Assembly: GCA_040754315.1 (NCBI GenBank)
Contig: JBFMCS010000062.1
Location: forward strand, 32,228 to 96,227
Source of the DNA: Bacillota bacterium
Lineage (GTDB): Bacteria > Bacillota > Sulfobacillia > DUSP01 > JBFMCS01
DNA length: 64,000 nt
Reading direction: 5' to 3'
The stretch's first letter is position 1. Every line of letters starts with the position of its first letter. The notes below the pieces were generated by a model. That model was not told the DNA's origin and did no database searches. It was given only the letters and a program-made list of their open reading frames with translations. Of the stretch, positions 45,418 through 55,337 are shown in pieces. A program made the position numbers and the translations under genes.

Positions 45418-46281
45418 TCAGGATCCCTGCTGGGCCTTTTGCTCGGCGCGGTAGTTACAGATGTATCGCTGTGCCCACTGGTCACGTCCCATGAGAACGT
45501 CCGCAGCCAGTATGGACTTTTTCAGATCAGACTTGGTGGGGTCGGAGATCACCGCAGTCATCCCCCGCCCTATCGCCATGGCCAGGAAGGCCATGTTCAC
45601 AACCGGGCGCTCGGGGAGGCCGAAGGACACGTTGCTGGCGCCCAGTACCACGTTGATGCCCAGCCTGGTGGCAACCAGTTCCACGGCCTCCAGGGTTATC
45701 TCCCCTGCCTTAGGATCCGTGGCAACGGTCATGGTCAGGGGGTCAATGAGCAGGTCCTCTTCGGACAGCCCATAGCTCTTGGCCTTCATGAGGATCTTCT
45801 CGGCAACCCGCAGCCGCCCTTCCGCCGTGGGGGGTATGCCGCTCTCGTCCATGGCCAGGCCCACGATGGCAGCGCCATATTCCTTGGCAACCGGCAGGAG
45901 CTTCTCCATGAGGCTCTCCTCGCCGGTGACGGAGTTGATGAGGGCCCTTCCCTCATACACCTTGAGCGCCGCAACGATGGCATCCGCATTGCTGGAGTCA
46001 ATGCTCACTGGGTACCCGGTGAGTTCAGAGACCTTCTTGACGGCCATGGGCAGCATCACCATCTCGTCAACCTCTCCAGCCCCGACGTTCACGTCGATGA
46101 TGTGTCCCCCGGCCTCCTTCTGCTTCAACGCTTCCTTCTCGACCATCTCCAGGCTCCCCTGTCCCAGCTGGGCGCTGAGGACCTTGCGGCCCGTGGGGTT
46201 GATGCGCTCGGCTATGATGACGGTGGGCCTACCGTCGCCGATCTCCACCTTAAAGTCCTTGTTTGCCACTACTGTCAGCAA
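45418..46281 (-). CDS. Pterin-binding methyltransferase (AcsE/MtgA-like)
   Basis: A 287-residue TIM-barrel protein of the pterin-binding family: [70 protein letters not shown]. Family members move methyl groups between tetrahydrofolate and corrinoid proteins. Could pair with a corrinoid protein for methylamine/betaine demethylation or the Wood-Ljungdahl methyl branch; no dedicated corrinoid partner of that kind is adjacent. TTG start. Confidence 0.88.
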   Translation of the reverse strand: MLTVVANKDFKVEIGDGRPTVIIAERINPTGRKVLSAQLGQGSLEMVEKEALKQKEAGGHIIDVNVGAGEVDEMVMLPMAVKKVSELTGYPVSIDSSNADAIVAALKVYEGRALINSVTGEESLMEKLLPVAKEYGAAIVGLAMDESGIPPTAEGRLRVAEKILMKAKSYGLSEEDLLIDPLTMTVATDPKAGEITLEAVELVATRLGINVVLGASNVSFGLPERPVVNMAFLAMAIGRGMTAVISDPTKSDLKKSILAADVLMGRDQWAQRYICNYRAEQKAQQGS

Positions 46282-46419
46282 TGCTTGATCGCCTCCCTTT
46301 CTAAGCCTCTCCTGGTGATTGCCGCCTTTTCAGGCAGGTGCATCAATGGCTGCAGGATCTCCTGGTGAATGGCACCTCGCAGCCTGTTGCCATGCTGGTG
46401 GGGGGCTGGGCCCCCGGTG

Positions 46420-47598
46420 CTATATGGCTCCCTTCTCCCGCAGGGCCAGGATCTCCTTCTCGGTGTAACCCAGGGCGGTGAGAACCTCATTAGTATGTTC
46501 CCCCAGAAGGGGCGGCGGGGTTCGCACCTCCCCCGGGGTCCTGGACATCTTCATGGGTGATCCCAGCACTGTCAGGGGCCCGCTGGGGTGGCGAACCTCC
46601 ACAGTCATCCTGCGATGGGCCACCTGGGGGTCCCGGAAGATGTCGGACATGAGGTTGATCGGACCGCAGGGCACTCCGGATGCCTCGAGGGTCTTGACCC
46701 ATTCCCCCGTGCCACCCTGGGAGAGCACCCGGCTTATTATGTCCACCAGTTCCTCCCGGTTGCGTACCCGGGCTGAGTTGGTCTCGAACCTGGGGTCGTG
46801 GGCGATGTCCAGGCCCAGTGCCTGGCAGAACCTCTCCCATATCCTATCGTTCCCCACGGCTACCACCACATGGCCGTCTCTCGCGGGGAAGGCCTGGTAA
46901 GGGACTATGCTGGGGTGGGCTGACCCGAGCCTTCTGGGGTCTTGCCCCGTTGCGAAGTAGTTCTGGGCCATGTAGGACAGCCATGACACCGAGGTATCCA
47001 GGAGGCAGAAGTCCAGGCGCTGGCCCTCCCCTGATCGCTGTCTCTCCAGGAGTGCCGTGATGATCCCCAGGGCGGCGAACATCCCGGCCCCCATGTCCAG
47101 GATGGCCACCCCTACCCTCACGGGTGAGCCATCCTCTTCACCGGTTATGCCCATGAGCCCTCCCGTGGCCTGGAGCAGGAGGTCGTAGGCGGGCTTGTCC
47201 CGGTAGGGCCCGTCCTGGCCGAAGCCGGAGATAGAGCAGTAGATGATGCCTGGATTATACGCCTTGACCTCATCGTACTCCAGGCCCAGGCGGTCCATTG
47301 TGCCTGGCCTGAAGTTCTCCAAGAGGATATCTGAGGATGATGCCAGCCTCCTGATCACCCCAAGACCCTCGGGGTGTTTCATGTTCACGGTCACGCTCTT
47401 CTTGTTGCGGTTGACCGAGAGGTAGTAGGCGGCCTCCCCTCCCTGGAAGGGCGGGCCCCAAGCCCTGGTGTCATCCCCTGTGCCGGGCATCTCCACCTTG
47501 ACTACCTCGGCTCCCATATCTGCCAGGAGCATTGAGCAGTAGGGGCCTGCCAGTACCCGGGATAGGTCTAGTACCTTGATTCCGTCAAGTGCGGCCAA
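46420..47598 (-). CDS. Family III CoA-transferase (CaiB/BaiF)
   Basis: A 392-residue CoA transferase: GIKVLDLSRVLAGPYCSMLL, ADMGAEVVKVE, NRNKKSVTVN, ENFRPGTMDRLGL, and GVAILDMGAGM with the catalytic Asp. It moves CoA between carboxylic acids and so could activate the acid oxidised by the acyl-CoA dehydrogenase downstream. TTG start behind AAGGGGGG. First gene of the operon running to 41833. Confidence 0.95.
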   Translation of the reverse strand: MAALDGIKVLDLSRVLAGPYCSMLLADMGAEVVKVEMPGTGDDTRAWGPPFQGGEAAYYLSVNRNKKSVTVNMKHPEGLGVIRRLASSSDILLENFRPGTMDRLGLEYDEVKAYNPGIIYCSISGFGQDGPYRDKPAYDLLLQATGGLMGITGEEDGSPVRVGVAILDMGAGMFAALGIITALLERQRSGEGQRLDFCLLDTSVSWLSYMAQNYFATGQDPRRLGSAHPSIVPYQAFPARDGHVVVAVGNDRIWERFCQALGLDIAHDPRFETNSARVRNREELVDIISRVLSQGGTGEWVKTLEASGVPCGPINLMSDIFRDPQVAHRRMTVEVRHPSGPLTVLGSPMKMSRTPGEVRTPPPLLGEHTNEVLTALGYTEKEILALREKGAI

Positions 47599-47948
47599 CC
47601 GCTACCCCCCTTATGCCTGATCACCCATGCCTATTCGCTGGAGAGCCGAACCATACCTGCCGCTGGGCGAGAGTGAACACAAGATTACACCGCGTGGCAC
47701 TCTTATGGGCATTAGATGCGAGTGAGCCAGGGCCTATACACGAATGACGGCGCCCGGCGGCCTTGCCATGAGGGGATCTCCCGGTGCCCCTTGAGACGCT
47801 GCACCCCACGGGCCAGGATGCCATGAGCAGCGAGGAAGGGTTCGTGGTGCCTGGCCTTCACAGTCACTCACCGTGACAAAGGGGGTGATATTGCGAAGGC
47901 AGGAGTCTCTTTACGTCTTCGCATGGGCCGTGGTATTGTTGGTCCATC
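47599..47948. other. Divergent intergenic region before the M19 dipeptidase
   Basis: About 350 bases. A strong ribosome site AAAGGGGGTGAT precedes TTG 47891, opening a 46-codon frame (RRQESLYVFAWAVVLLVHHEQ) that ends at 48031 in a different frame from the dipeptidase. This may be a leader peptide or a frameshifted N-terminus of the dipeptidase gene. No other gene seen. Confidence 0.35.
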
Positions 47949-49295
47949 ATGAACAGGTGTATAGCGGCAACCCCACCCAGGAGAACCCCGGCTTCGCCGG
48001 CGAACCCATGCATCGTGGTGGACACCCATAACGACACCATGATGAGGGTAGTTGACCCCGCAACCTGGCTGCCACAGGTAGACATTGGGACTAATACACC
48101 CTTTCACGTGGATATCCCCAAGATGCGTAGGGGAGGCCTCAATGTACCCTTCTTCGCGGCCTACTCGCAAGGCTACCCGTCCCACCACCGCAACCTCAGC
48201 AGGACCCTAGCGCTCCTTTACGCCCTTCACTGGACGGTGAAGGCAAATGGTAGTTCCATGGCCGTTGCCAAGTCGGTCCAGGACATCGAGAGGCTGGCAG
48301 CGCTTGGAATCATCGCCGCCGTGCCAGCAGTTGAGGGAGCCTACTGCATCCGTCCCCAGGATGGGCATGAGATCCTCCGCCAGCTCCATGACCTGGGAGT
48401 CCGGGCACTCAGCCTCACATGGAACCACTCCAACTCTCTAGGTGAGGGCGTAAGCAGGACTTACCCGGAGGGGACCCCTTCAGACGGAGGCCTGACGGGC
48501 TTCGGCAGGGAGGTAATAGAGGAAGTCAATCGGCTGGGGATCATCCTTGACGTATCCCACCTATCCAAGGCCACCTTCTGGGGGGCCCTGGAGGCCTCGA
48601 GAGCTCCGGTAATCGCCAGCCATACAGGGATAAGTGCCGTCCGGCGGCACGACCGGAACCTTGACGATGACCAGATCCGCGCCCTGGCTCGGGCCGGCGG
48701 GGCAGTCCAGGTCGCCTTCGCCCGGAACTTCCTGTGGGAACCCGCCAGATTAGCCACGGTGGCCAGCATTGTTCATCACATAGACCACGTTGTGAGGCTG
48801 GTGGGCGTCGACCATACGGGCATTGGCTCGGACTTCGACGGCACCGACGTGCCGGAGGACCTGGCGGACGCCTCAGGGCTGCCCAGGATAGCCCAGGAGC
48901 TCACACGGCGCGGTTACGGGAGGAGCGACATTGAAAGGATCCTGGGAGGAAACACCATGCGGATCCTCCGGGAGGTTGAGGCCGTGGCCGAACCCTCCAA
49001 GAACCTGGCTCCGTTCTTCACGCAGTGCCCGGAGATGGGTCATGTCACTGACCAGGACGTTCCCGTGCTGTCAGCCAGGGTGGATGAAAGAATAGGTGAA
49101 CTCCACGCCCCCTCATACCGGGTCATACTGGATGGCCGTGTGCTGGAGTCAACCTGCGATGAGGGCGGGATCCTGTCCGCCAGGGCGGGCATGCCTCTTA
49201 CTCGCGGGCAGGATGGGTTTCACGTATTAACCTTCGAGGCAGCCATCTCCACTGGTGAGGTTGCCCGGGAGACCAGGATAATCTACGCAAGGTAG
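47949..49295 (+). CDS. Membrane dipeptidase-type (M19) metallopeptidase
   Basis: A 448-residue renal-dipeptidase family protein. Metal motifs: VVDTHNDTM (His-x-Asp), AVEGAY (bridging Glu), DVSHLSKATF, ASHTGISAVRRHDRN, and GIGSDFDGTD. The core ends near residue 350; about 90 further beta-rich residues follow and are not typical. Cleaves dipeptides, including D-residue ones. ATG 47949 has no good ribosome site, and a strong one serves TTG 47891 in another frame, so the true N-terminus is uncertain. The first core motif starts near residue 22. Confidence 0.88.
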   Translation: MNRCIAATPPRRTPASPANPCIVVDTHNDTMMRVVDPATWLPQVDIGTNTPFHVDIPKMRRGGLNVPFFAAYSQGYPSHHRNLSRTLALLYALHWTVKANGSSMAVAKSVQDIERLAALGIIAAVPAVEGAYCIRPQDGHEILRQLHDLGVRALSLTWNHSNSLGEGVSRTYPEGTPSDGGLTGFGREVIEEVNRLGIILDVSHLSKATFWGALEASRAPVIASHTGISAVRRHDRNLDDDQIRALARAGGAVQVAFARNFLWEPARLATVASIVHHIDHVVRLVGVDHTGIGSDFDGTDVPEDLADASGLPRIAQELTRRGYGRSDIERILGGNTMRILREVEAVAEPSKNLAPFFTQCPEMGHVTDQDVPVLSARVDERIGELHAPSYRVILDGRVLESTCDEGGILSARAGMPLTRGQDGFHVLTFEAAISTGEVARETRIIYAR

Positions 49296-49467
49296 ACTGG
49301 AGGTGACCCCAATCCTTCACCATGGCCTCAACCTGGGCGTCCCCGCGGCCAGGCGCCGGGTGTTGCGGGAAGGATGTAACACACTAAGAACGATGACCCG
49401 GAGGCTGGTGTACGCACCCCCGGGTCACCACTTCTGGTGGGCACACGGCCCGCCGCTTTCAGCACCC

Positions 49468-49662
49468 TCACCCGTAGCGCCTTCTCGGTGTGGATGACTC
49501 CGCTGAGCCACTGTTCGGCCTCAGGAAGGAAAAGGGAGAAAACACCTTCTTCACGCTCTCCGAGCCGCAGCCTGGACAGGATATCTTCTCGGAGCAACCG
49601 CAGCTGGCAACCCGGTCAAATTCCTTTCCACAGGCTTCACACCTGAAGCTGTAAAGAGGCAC
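49468..49662 (-). CDS. FmdB-type zinc ribbon protein
   Basis: About 64 residues. Two cysteine pairs, CEACGKEF and CPGCGS, with a third Cys group (SCGCSE) between, form the FmdB putative regulatory zinc ribbon; the N-terminus PLYSFRC is typical. GTG 49662 has GGAGGG six bases upstream, better than TTG 49668. Role poorly known; often found beside amide-metabolism genes, consistent with the divergent amidohydrolase. Confidence 0.82.
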   Translation of the reverse strand: MPLYSFRCEACGKEFDRVASCGCSEKISCPGCGSESVKKVFSPFSFLRPNSGSAESSTPRRRYG

Positions 49663-49693
49663 TGCCAACCCTCCTCATGGTCTTGGCACCCGT

Positions 49694-49879
49694 TTAATAC
49701 CCCCAGGGGTATCCAAGAACATCATAGATCCCGTTCTGGTACCTGTCAAGCCCCCACCTGGCAATCTGTGCCGGGGGCACCTTTTCCCGAGGGAGCCTCG
49801 GAGGGGATCCCCTGTCCCTTCTAGAACACTCTGCTCGGGCAGGATCGGCTAAGGCTGGCGGCCTGGCCATACCAGCCAC
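49694..49879 (-). CDS. Possible small protein or C-terminal remnant upstream of fmdB-like gene
   Basis: A 61-codon frame ending at TAA 49694, about 30 bases before the zinc-ribbon gene on the same strand. The last 25 residues (ARWGLDRYQNGIYDVLGYPW) look like genuine protein; the first half is Arg/Pro-rich and may be non-coding. No clear ribosome site. Not recognised. Confidence 0.3.
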   Translation of the reverse strand: MAGMARPPALADPARAECSRRDRGSPPRLPREKVPPAQIARWGLDRYQNGIYDVLGYPWGY

Positions 49880-49906
49880 ACTCGAACACGTGGGGAGAGA
49901 TGAAGA

Positions 49907-51454
49907 TTGGGCAATCTACTGCTTTCCGGGTGCAGGGTCTTTGACTGGGACAAGATGATCCCCGAACCCACCTCCCTCCTGGTGACGGGCCCCCGCATAG
50001 AAGAAATCGGGCCTAGCAGCATTCCCGCCGGAACCAGGGTCATTGACCTGGAGGGGCGGTGGATAGTCCCAGGGTTCATCGACGCCCACGTGCATCTAAT
50101 GGATTACGCGGATCGTCTTGCCGAGATAGACCTGGACGGGGCCTCATCCCTGGAGGAAGCACTGGAGAGGGTGAGAAGGCACATGTCAATAGCCGCCCCA
50201 CCCCCTGGGACCTGGGTCAACGGCGGGGGCTGGAGAGCCAACGACTGGGCGGAGACGCCTAGCCGCCAGGCGCTGGATGCCGTGGCCCCGGAAAACCCGG
50301 TGCTCTTGACCAGCAAGGATGAACACGCTGCCTGGGCAAACTCCGTGGCCATCAAGCTGGCCGGGATCGATGAATCCACGGTTCTCCCCTTTGGGGCGGT
50401 GGCGGAGCGAACCACTGGAGGGAGCCTCACCGGGATATTCAAGGAGTCAGCCCTCCCCATCCTGAAGGACGCCGTTCCTCCCACCGGGCCCGAGGAGATC
50501 GATGCCCGCATGCGCCAGGCTTTCGCCGCCCTGCACAGCCTGGGAGTGACAGGCCTGGGGGATGTGAGCGGCCTCGGGACCTACGATGCCCTGGAGCGAC
50601 TCAAGGGCAGGGGCCAGATGACACTCCGGGTGTTCAAGTTCATCCCCGTTCAGTCCCTGCCCGAAGCCCTGGCCAGGGGCATGGCAATGGGCCAGGGGGA
50701 CGCCCTCCTCAGGATTGGCGGAGTGAAGACCTTCGTTGACGGCTCGCTCACCAGCAGGACCGCACTCCTCCTTGACCCCTATGAGGGCAGCCGTGAGTAC
50801 TCGGGCGTGGAGGTGCTGACCAAGGAGGACCTGCGAGACCAGGTGAGACAGTGTGTGGAGAACGGTTTCGCCGTAGCGATCCACGCCATCGGGGACAGGG
50901 CCATCAGGAACACCCTGGACGTCTTGGAGGGCTTCTCAGAGGTGTCAAGCCGGAAGGGGCTTCGCCACCGCATAGAGCACGTGCAACTCCTGGCTCCCCA
51001 GGACACCGGGCGCCTTGGCTCCCTGGGTGTGATCGCCTCCGTCCAGCCATCCCACGTGCTCTCGGACATGCATCTAGCGGACCAGCACTGGGGGACAAGG
51101 GCACGCTACGCCTATGCCTTCCGTTCCCTGAAGGCTTCCGGGGCTGTCTTGGCCTTTGGGTCTGACGCCCCCGTGGAGATCCCGGATCCCCTGGTTGGCA
51201 TGTGGGCGGCGGTTACCCGGGGTGAGCCCTCATGGTATCCAGAGGAATGCCTCAGCGCGGGTGAGTCCCTGGAGGCCTATACTAAAGGGGCCGCGTTTTC
51301 GTGCTACTGGGAGAAGGAAGTGGGGAGCCTGCGCCCTGGGATGCTGGCTGACATAGTGGCGCTGTCAGGAAACCCTTTTGGCATGGAGGGGCTTAGGCAG
51401 GCTCGAGTTGACTACACCATTGTTAACGGGGAAGTGGTCTTCCAGCGCGACTAG
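49907..51454 (+). CDS. YtcJ-type metal-dependent amidohydrolase
   Basis: A 515-residue amidohydrolase of the YtcJ/AepA-like group: VPGFIDAHVHLMDYA (metal HxH), GTWVNGGGWRANDW, KTFVDGSLTSRTALLL, AIHAIGDRAI, HRIEHVQLL, FGSDAPVEIPDP and the beta-sandwich closing LRPGMLADIVALSGNPF. Hydrolyses amide or formamide bonds; the substrate is unknown. TTG start with GGGGAGAG upstream. The neighbouring M19 and M24 peptidases suggest peptide or amide catabolism. Confidence 0.93.
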   Translation: MGNLLLSGCRVFDWDKMIPEPTSLLVTGPRIEEIGPSSIPAGTRVIDLEGRWIVPGFIDAHVHLMDYADRLAEIDLDGASSLEEALERVRRHMSIAAPPPGTWVNGGGWRANDWAETPSRQALDAVAPENPVLLTSKDEHAAWANSVAIKLAGIDESTVLPFGAVAERTTGGSLTGIFKESALPILKDAVPPTGPEEIDARMRQAFAALHSLGVTGLGDVSGLGTYDALERLKGRGQMTLRVFKFIPVQSLPEALARGMAMGQGDALLRIGGVKTFVDGSLTSRTALLLDPYEGSREYSGVEVLTKEDLRDQVRQCVENGFAVAIHAIGDRAIRNTLDVLEGFSEVSSRKGLRHRIEHVQLLAPQDTGRLGSLGVIASVQPSHVLSDMHLADQHWGTRARYAYAFRSLKASGAVLAFGSDAPVEIPDPLVGMWAAVTRGEPSWYPEECLSAGESLEAYTKGAAFSCYWEKEVGSLRPGMLADIVALSGNPFGMEGLRQARVDYTIVNGEVVFQRD

Positions 51455-51601
51455 GGCGCCCCGGTGGGCCAAGGAAGGCAGAAGGCAAGCGAGACTGGCG
51501 CCGTGCTCTTTGCGATCTGTCAAACCTTGGCCTGGATGGAAGCCCTGGTTCCCCCGGAGGCGCAGGGTGTGGATGGCAGCGCCAGCGGGCTAGAGGAGTG
51601 G

Positions 51602-53029
51602 CTATCGCTCCTTGACAAGATCCCTGCGCGCTGCCTGCATCACCTTGTTGATCTCCCTGTCAAGATGCTCGCCTATGGGTTGGCAGTCACTACCAGCCAG
51701 GTGCCTCCTGGCGAATTCCCTGGCGACCTCCCTGATGTCCTTCTGGCCGGCAGCATCCCACTCGGTCCACGTCCGGTCGAACCCCAGCCGGGGGATGAAC
51801 ACCTCCCCTCCCCTCAAGTGCCTTATCGTATGCTCCTGTTCCAGAAAGGACCCACCCTTGATCACATCTTCGATGACATCCAGCGCCAGGGTGTCCTCGT
51901 TGACGGCGACCCCGCGTCTTACCCTCTTTTGGGCAGAGAAGATCTCGTCATCGATAACGAGTTGTTCATACGAAGCCACAGTCAGGCTCGCAAGGCTCCC
52001 GAGACCGGAGATGAGGTTCGCGCCGGCCAGCATGGCTGTCAGGCAATTGGTCGCCTTCTCGTAGCCGGCCTGGGCATCGAAGGTGCACGATGTGCAGGAC
52101 AGCCCGTAGACATCGGAGAGAAAGCCGTAGGAAGACGCCAGCTGAACGGCAATCGCGCCTGCGACGCCGACTTCAGGGAGCCCCCAGATCGACTGCCCGG
52201 TTTTCATGTTGGGGAAGTTCATGCGTGCCCCGTAGATGAGGGGTGTCTTAGGGTTGATGATATGGGAGATGGTAGCGAACGCCAGCATGTTGGCGTTCAG
52301 CTGGGCCAGGCTGCCCGCAACGGTCATGGGGGATGAAATCCCCGCAAGTGGTGCTACCAGCATCACGGTAGGTATTCGGGCAGAGATGATGATCCTCATT
52401 GTGTCCGTGATCACCTTGGGATAGTACAAGGGGCTTTCCGGAGAGATGCCTACTACCCCAAGGAACCCGTCACCGGAGGCACAGGCATTGAACAACTCCA
52501 CAATGTACTTGGCCTCACCTGGGGACGAGACACCCGGCCCGTAGACCGGTTTTTCGCTATAACGCAGCAGGCACTCGAACTGGACAACCTGGCTGATGGG
52601 AGCAGGGACATCAACCGGGTACAAAAGCGCGCAAGGCATGTCACAGTCCAGCTTGTTCATCAGGCGTACGGCATCGGCGAAATCCTTGAGCGTGGCACTT
52701 CGTTTCTGTCCCGTTTCAAGGTCGATGACGCTGGGGATCCCGCCGGTGGAGTGCGACCAGACCCCGCCCTGCCGGATGCATATGCTCCTGCCTGTGTGGC
52801 TTCTCAGAGAGACCTCGCCCTTGACCGCAGCCAGCACCCGGTCGATCAAGCCCGAAGGGATGGTCACCCTGTCCTTCGTTACGCCGCAGCCGTGGTTCTG
52901 GAGGTCCTCTCTCAGGCCCTCGTCATCAACCCTGACGCCCAATCGTGCCAGTATCGAGACGCTGGCCTCGTGTATCCTCATAACGTCACTGTCACTGATG
53001 ACCCTGAAAGGCCTTTGGCTAACGCACAC
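51602..53029 (-). CDS. MttB-family (trimethylamine/betaine) methyltransferase, non-pyrrolysine type
   Basis: About 475 residues from GTG 53029 (GGGAG eight bases upstream); an upstream TTG at 53116 is less likely. RIHEASVSILARLGVRV, STGGIPSVIDLETGQKR, PVYGPGVSSPGEAKYI and FDAQAGYEKATNCL are MttB-superfamily segments. In MttB proper an in-frame TAG encodes pyrrolysine; here the frame is continuous, as in the MtgB/MtpB branch that demethylates glycine betaine or proline betaine onto a corrinoid protein. It follows an M24 peptidase gene on the same strand. Confidence 0.9.
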   Translation of the reverse strand: MCVSQRPFRVISDSDVMRIHEASVSILARLGVRVDDEGLREDLQNHGCGVTKDRVTIPSGLIDRVLAAVKGEVSLRSHTGRSICIRQGGVWSHSTGGIPSVIDLETGQKRSATLKDFADAVRLMNKLDCDMPCALLYPVDVPAPISQVVQFECLLRYSEKPVYGPGVSSPGEAKYIVELFNACASGDGFLGVVGISPESPLYYPKVITDTMRIIISARIPTVMLVAPLAGISSPMTVAGSLAQLNANMLAFATISHIINPKTPLIYGARMNFPNMKTGQSIWGLPEVGVAGAIAVQLASSYGFLSDVYGLSCTSCTFDAQAGYEKATNCLTAMLAGANLISGLGSLASLTVASYEQLVIDDEIFSAQKRVRRGVAVNEDTLALDVIEDVIKGGSFLEQEHTIRHLRGGEVFIPRLGFDRTWTEWDAAGQKDIREVAREFARRHLAGSDCQPIGEHLDREINKVMQAARRDLVKER

Positions 53030-53177
53030 CAGCGTTGCTCCCTTCCCGTAAAACCCCAGGCCTAGCTGTGCCGCGCGAGACGGGCCCTGGAAGCCCCAGC
53101 AGAAAACCGCGGTCAAGTGACGGCATGCCCGTTTGAGCGGCTCTTCGAGCTAGGGGCCAGCTACGGCACTGCACTTC

Positions 53178-54284
53178 CTAGGGGCTGATGACCATCTCTT
53201 GATACCCCTTGGAAAAACCGCTCAGCACGGCCGCTCCGTTTCTGGTGACCACTACGTCGTCTTCTATGCGCACCCCGCCCAGCCCAGGCAGGTATATCCC
53301 GGGCTCCACAGTGAATACCATACCCTCCTGCAACACTTCGTTGTTTTCGCTGTGAACCTTGGGGTACTCGTGTATGTCAAGCCCGATCCCATGGCCCGTC
53401 CGGTGAAGGAAAGAGTCTCCGTAACCCGCTTTCCTGATCACGTTCCGGGCCGCCAGGTCGACCTCCCGGACCGGCACCCCGGGCTTCACCCTCTCGATTG
53501 CCACGACCTGAGCCTCCAGCACGGTCTTGTAGATCGTATCAAGACGGGAATTGGCGTTTCCCAAAAAGAAGGTTCTCGTCAAGTCGGACCAGTAGTGAGA
53601 GTAGCAGACGCCGAAGTCTATGGTAACCGTATCGCCCTTTATGAATCGCCTATCCCCGCTATGCCCATGCGGGTTTGCGGATCTCTCCCCGCTTAGGATC
53701 TGGATGACGTAAGTGTCGCTGATAACGCCCTTCTTATTGCACATTGCCCTGAAGATATCGCACAGTAGCTCCCTTTCTGTCCGGCCCGCGACGATCTCCT
53801 GGCGTATCTCATCGAAGATCATATCACCATAGCTGACAGCCGTGCGGATTAGCTGGATCTCCGTATCATCCTTGTAAAGGCGCAGGCTTCTGATGGCGGC
53901 GCTGATGTCCTTAAGATGGACCGGTCCAGTGAAATCCCTGATCCTCTCGCCCAGTGACAACGGGAAGTAGTCCGTATCAACCCCTAACGCGGTACCCGTG
54001 CCTACCAGGTCCGCCAGTACCCTGACCGGGTCCATCGTATCCTCGTATAAGACCTTCTCGATGCCCGGTTCTTCGGTAACGCCCCGGTCAAGCACAGGGA
54101 GGACGAAATGGCAGATGTCTCCTGATTGATACAGGACAAGGGCGTACAGCCTCTCATAGGGCACAACTCTTATGCCAGTGAAATAAAGGATGTTCAAGGG
54201 GTCAGTTATTACCGCTCTCTTTATCCCTTGGCAATCCAATCGCTCCAGTAGCCTCTCTCTTCTAGTGCAATAGGCCGGCTGCAT
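53178..54284 (-). CDS. M24 family (Xaa-Pro) metallopeptidase
   Basis: About 368 residues: a creatinase-like N-terminal domain ([15 protein letters not shown]) and a pita-bread catalytic domain with metal ligands in [44 protein letters not shown] and [10 protein letters not shown]. Cleaves Xaa-Pro bonds, or creatine-like substrates in related members. ATG 54284 lies 12 bases after GGAGGT. With a betaine-type methyltransferase downstream, a proline-containing or N-methylated substrate is an attractive guess. Confidence 0.93.
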   Translation of the reverse strand: MQPAYCTRRERLLERLDCQGIKRAVITDPLNILYFTGIRVVPYERLYALVLYQSGDICHFVLPVLDRGVTEEPGIEKVLYEDTMDPVRVLADLVGTGTALGVDTDYFPLSLGERIRDFTGPVHLKDISAAIRSLRLYKDDTEIQLIRTAVSYGDMIFDEIRQEIVAGRTERELLCDIFRAMCNKKGVISDTYVIQILSGERSANPHGHSGDRRFIKGDTVTIDFGVCYSHYWSDLTRTFFLGNANSRLDTIYKTVLEAQVVAIERVKPGVPVREVDLAARNVIRKAGYGDSFLHRTGHGIGLDIHEYPKVHSENNEVLQEGMVFTVEPGIYLPGLGGVRIEDDVVVTRNGAAVLSGFSKGYQEMVISP

Positions 54285-54393
54285 CTGAACCCACATACCT
54301 CCACTCACGGAACACGGATCGTCGCATTGTACAGGCAATCAAGCAATCTCCTTGCCAGCTCCCGGATCACCGGGGCTCAGGTATGTTCCTCAC

Positions 54394-54954
54394 CTAGAGG
54401 ATTCTCGGCGTTACCACACACAGCGCCTTGACGAGTCTGTTTGTGAAGTTGCCCCAGTTGTGGGGAACCGTCGACTGGATATGGATGCAATCCCCCGGAT
54501 ACAGTTCGTACTCCTTGTCCTCAATGAAGAAGGTGAGTATACCCTCCAACACGTAGATGAACTCCTCGCCCTTGTGTATGAAGGGTGCCACTGTGTCTCG
54601 TGTCTCCCCCGGCAAGAAGAGCACCATCATGGGGTCGATCTTCTTGTCCTCTATGCTCCCGGCCAGGCTGAAGTATATGTACTTTGAGTTTTCCGGGCAG
54701 AAATGCTCGTGTTCGAAACTGCGTATGACCATCCGCTTCTTTTGGCTGCCCTGGGATGGGTTCAACAGGTAACCCAGGTCTACCTCAAGGGCCTCGGCGA
54801 TGTTCTGCAGTGAGGCCAGGCCCGCGGACGCCAAGCCTCTTTCAACTAGCGAAAGGAAGCCGATGGACAGGTTGGTCTTCTTGCTCAGGTCCTTCAATAC
54901 CAGCCCCTTGGATTTCCTGAGCTCCTTTATCCTGTTACCCAGTTCTTTTTGCAT
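54394..54954 (-). CDS. XRE-family regulator with C-terminal cupin sensor
   Basis: A 186-residue regulator: helix-turn-helix (1-65, IKELRKSKGLVLKDLSKKT, LSIGFLSLVERG) followed by a cupin domain (110-182; PFIHKGEEFIYVLEGILTFF, LYPGDCIHIQSTVPHNW) that binds a small ligand. Such proteins often control polyamine, amino-acid or amine catabolism. It sits between the ABC importer genes and the peptidase/methyltransferase genes and is likely their local regulator. ATG behind GGAAGGGAAGAG. Confidence 0.92.
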   Translation of the reverse strand: MQKELGNRIKELRKSKGLVLKDLSKKTNLSIGFLSLVERGLASAGLASLQNIAEALEVDLGYLLNPSQGSQKKRMVIRSFEHEHFCPENSKYIYFSLAGSIEDKKIDPMMVLFLPGETRDTVAPFIHKGEEFIYVLEGILTFFIEDKEYELYPGDCIHIQSTVPHNWGNFTNRLVKALCVVTPRIL

Positions 54955-55337
54955 CTCTTCCCTTCCTTGAAGCTGCTCCGGTCAAGCTCACGATCGGTGA
55001 GTGCTTTCTTGGCAGACGGAGCAGGTAATTGGGGTTCTGGGCAAGCCTTGGCCGCCGTCACGCGTCCTGGCCTCTCTCCGTGGCGAAGCCTATAACATGC
55101 GCCTCGCGTCCGGGCGGAAGATAGGCAGTCCCTCCGCCCCCTGCCGGCCGCCGGTTGACCGCCGGCAGGGGTCCGGTATCACGTGAGCGCAAGACCTCCA
55201 GGGGAACATGGCACGATAGGGCCCGGCCGCACGAAGGGTCAGGTTGTCTCTTCTACGGCGGGAGCCTCGCCTCCTTGCGTCCCAATCGAGTCACCCCCTC
55301 CCGCCCTTCTGATGCAGCGCGCCGGGGTTACAGGAGA
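54955..55337. other. Intergenic region with strong hairpin (55138-55171)
   Basis: About 380 bases between the binding-protein gene and the regulator. CCCCTGCCGGC and GCCGGCAGGGG form a perfect 11-bp stem with a 12-base loop; no T-run on either strand. It probably ends or protects the importer transcript, giving the regulator its own promoter. No gene seen. Confidence 0.45.

Noticed and set aside
51464..52336. Long plus-strand open frame opposite the MttB gene
   Set aside because: It mirrors the codon phase of the minus-strand methyltransferase and has no family-like sequence.
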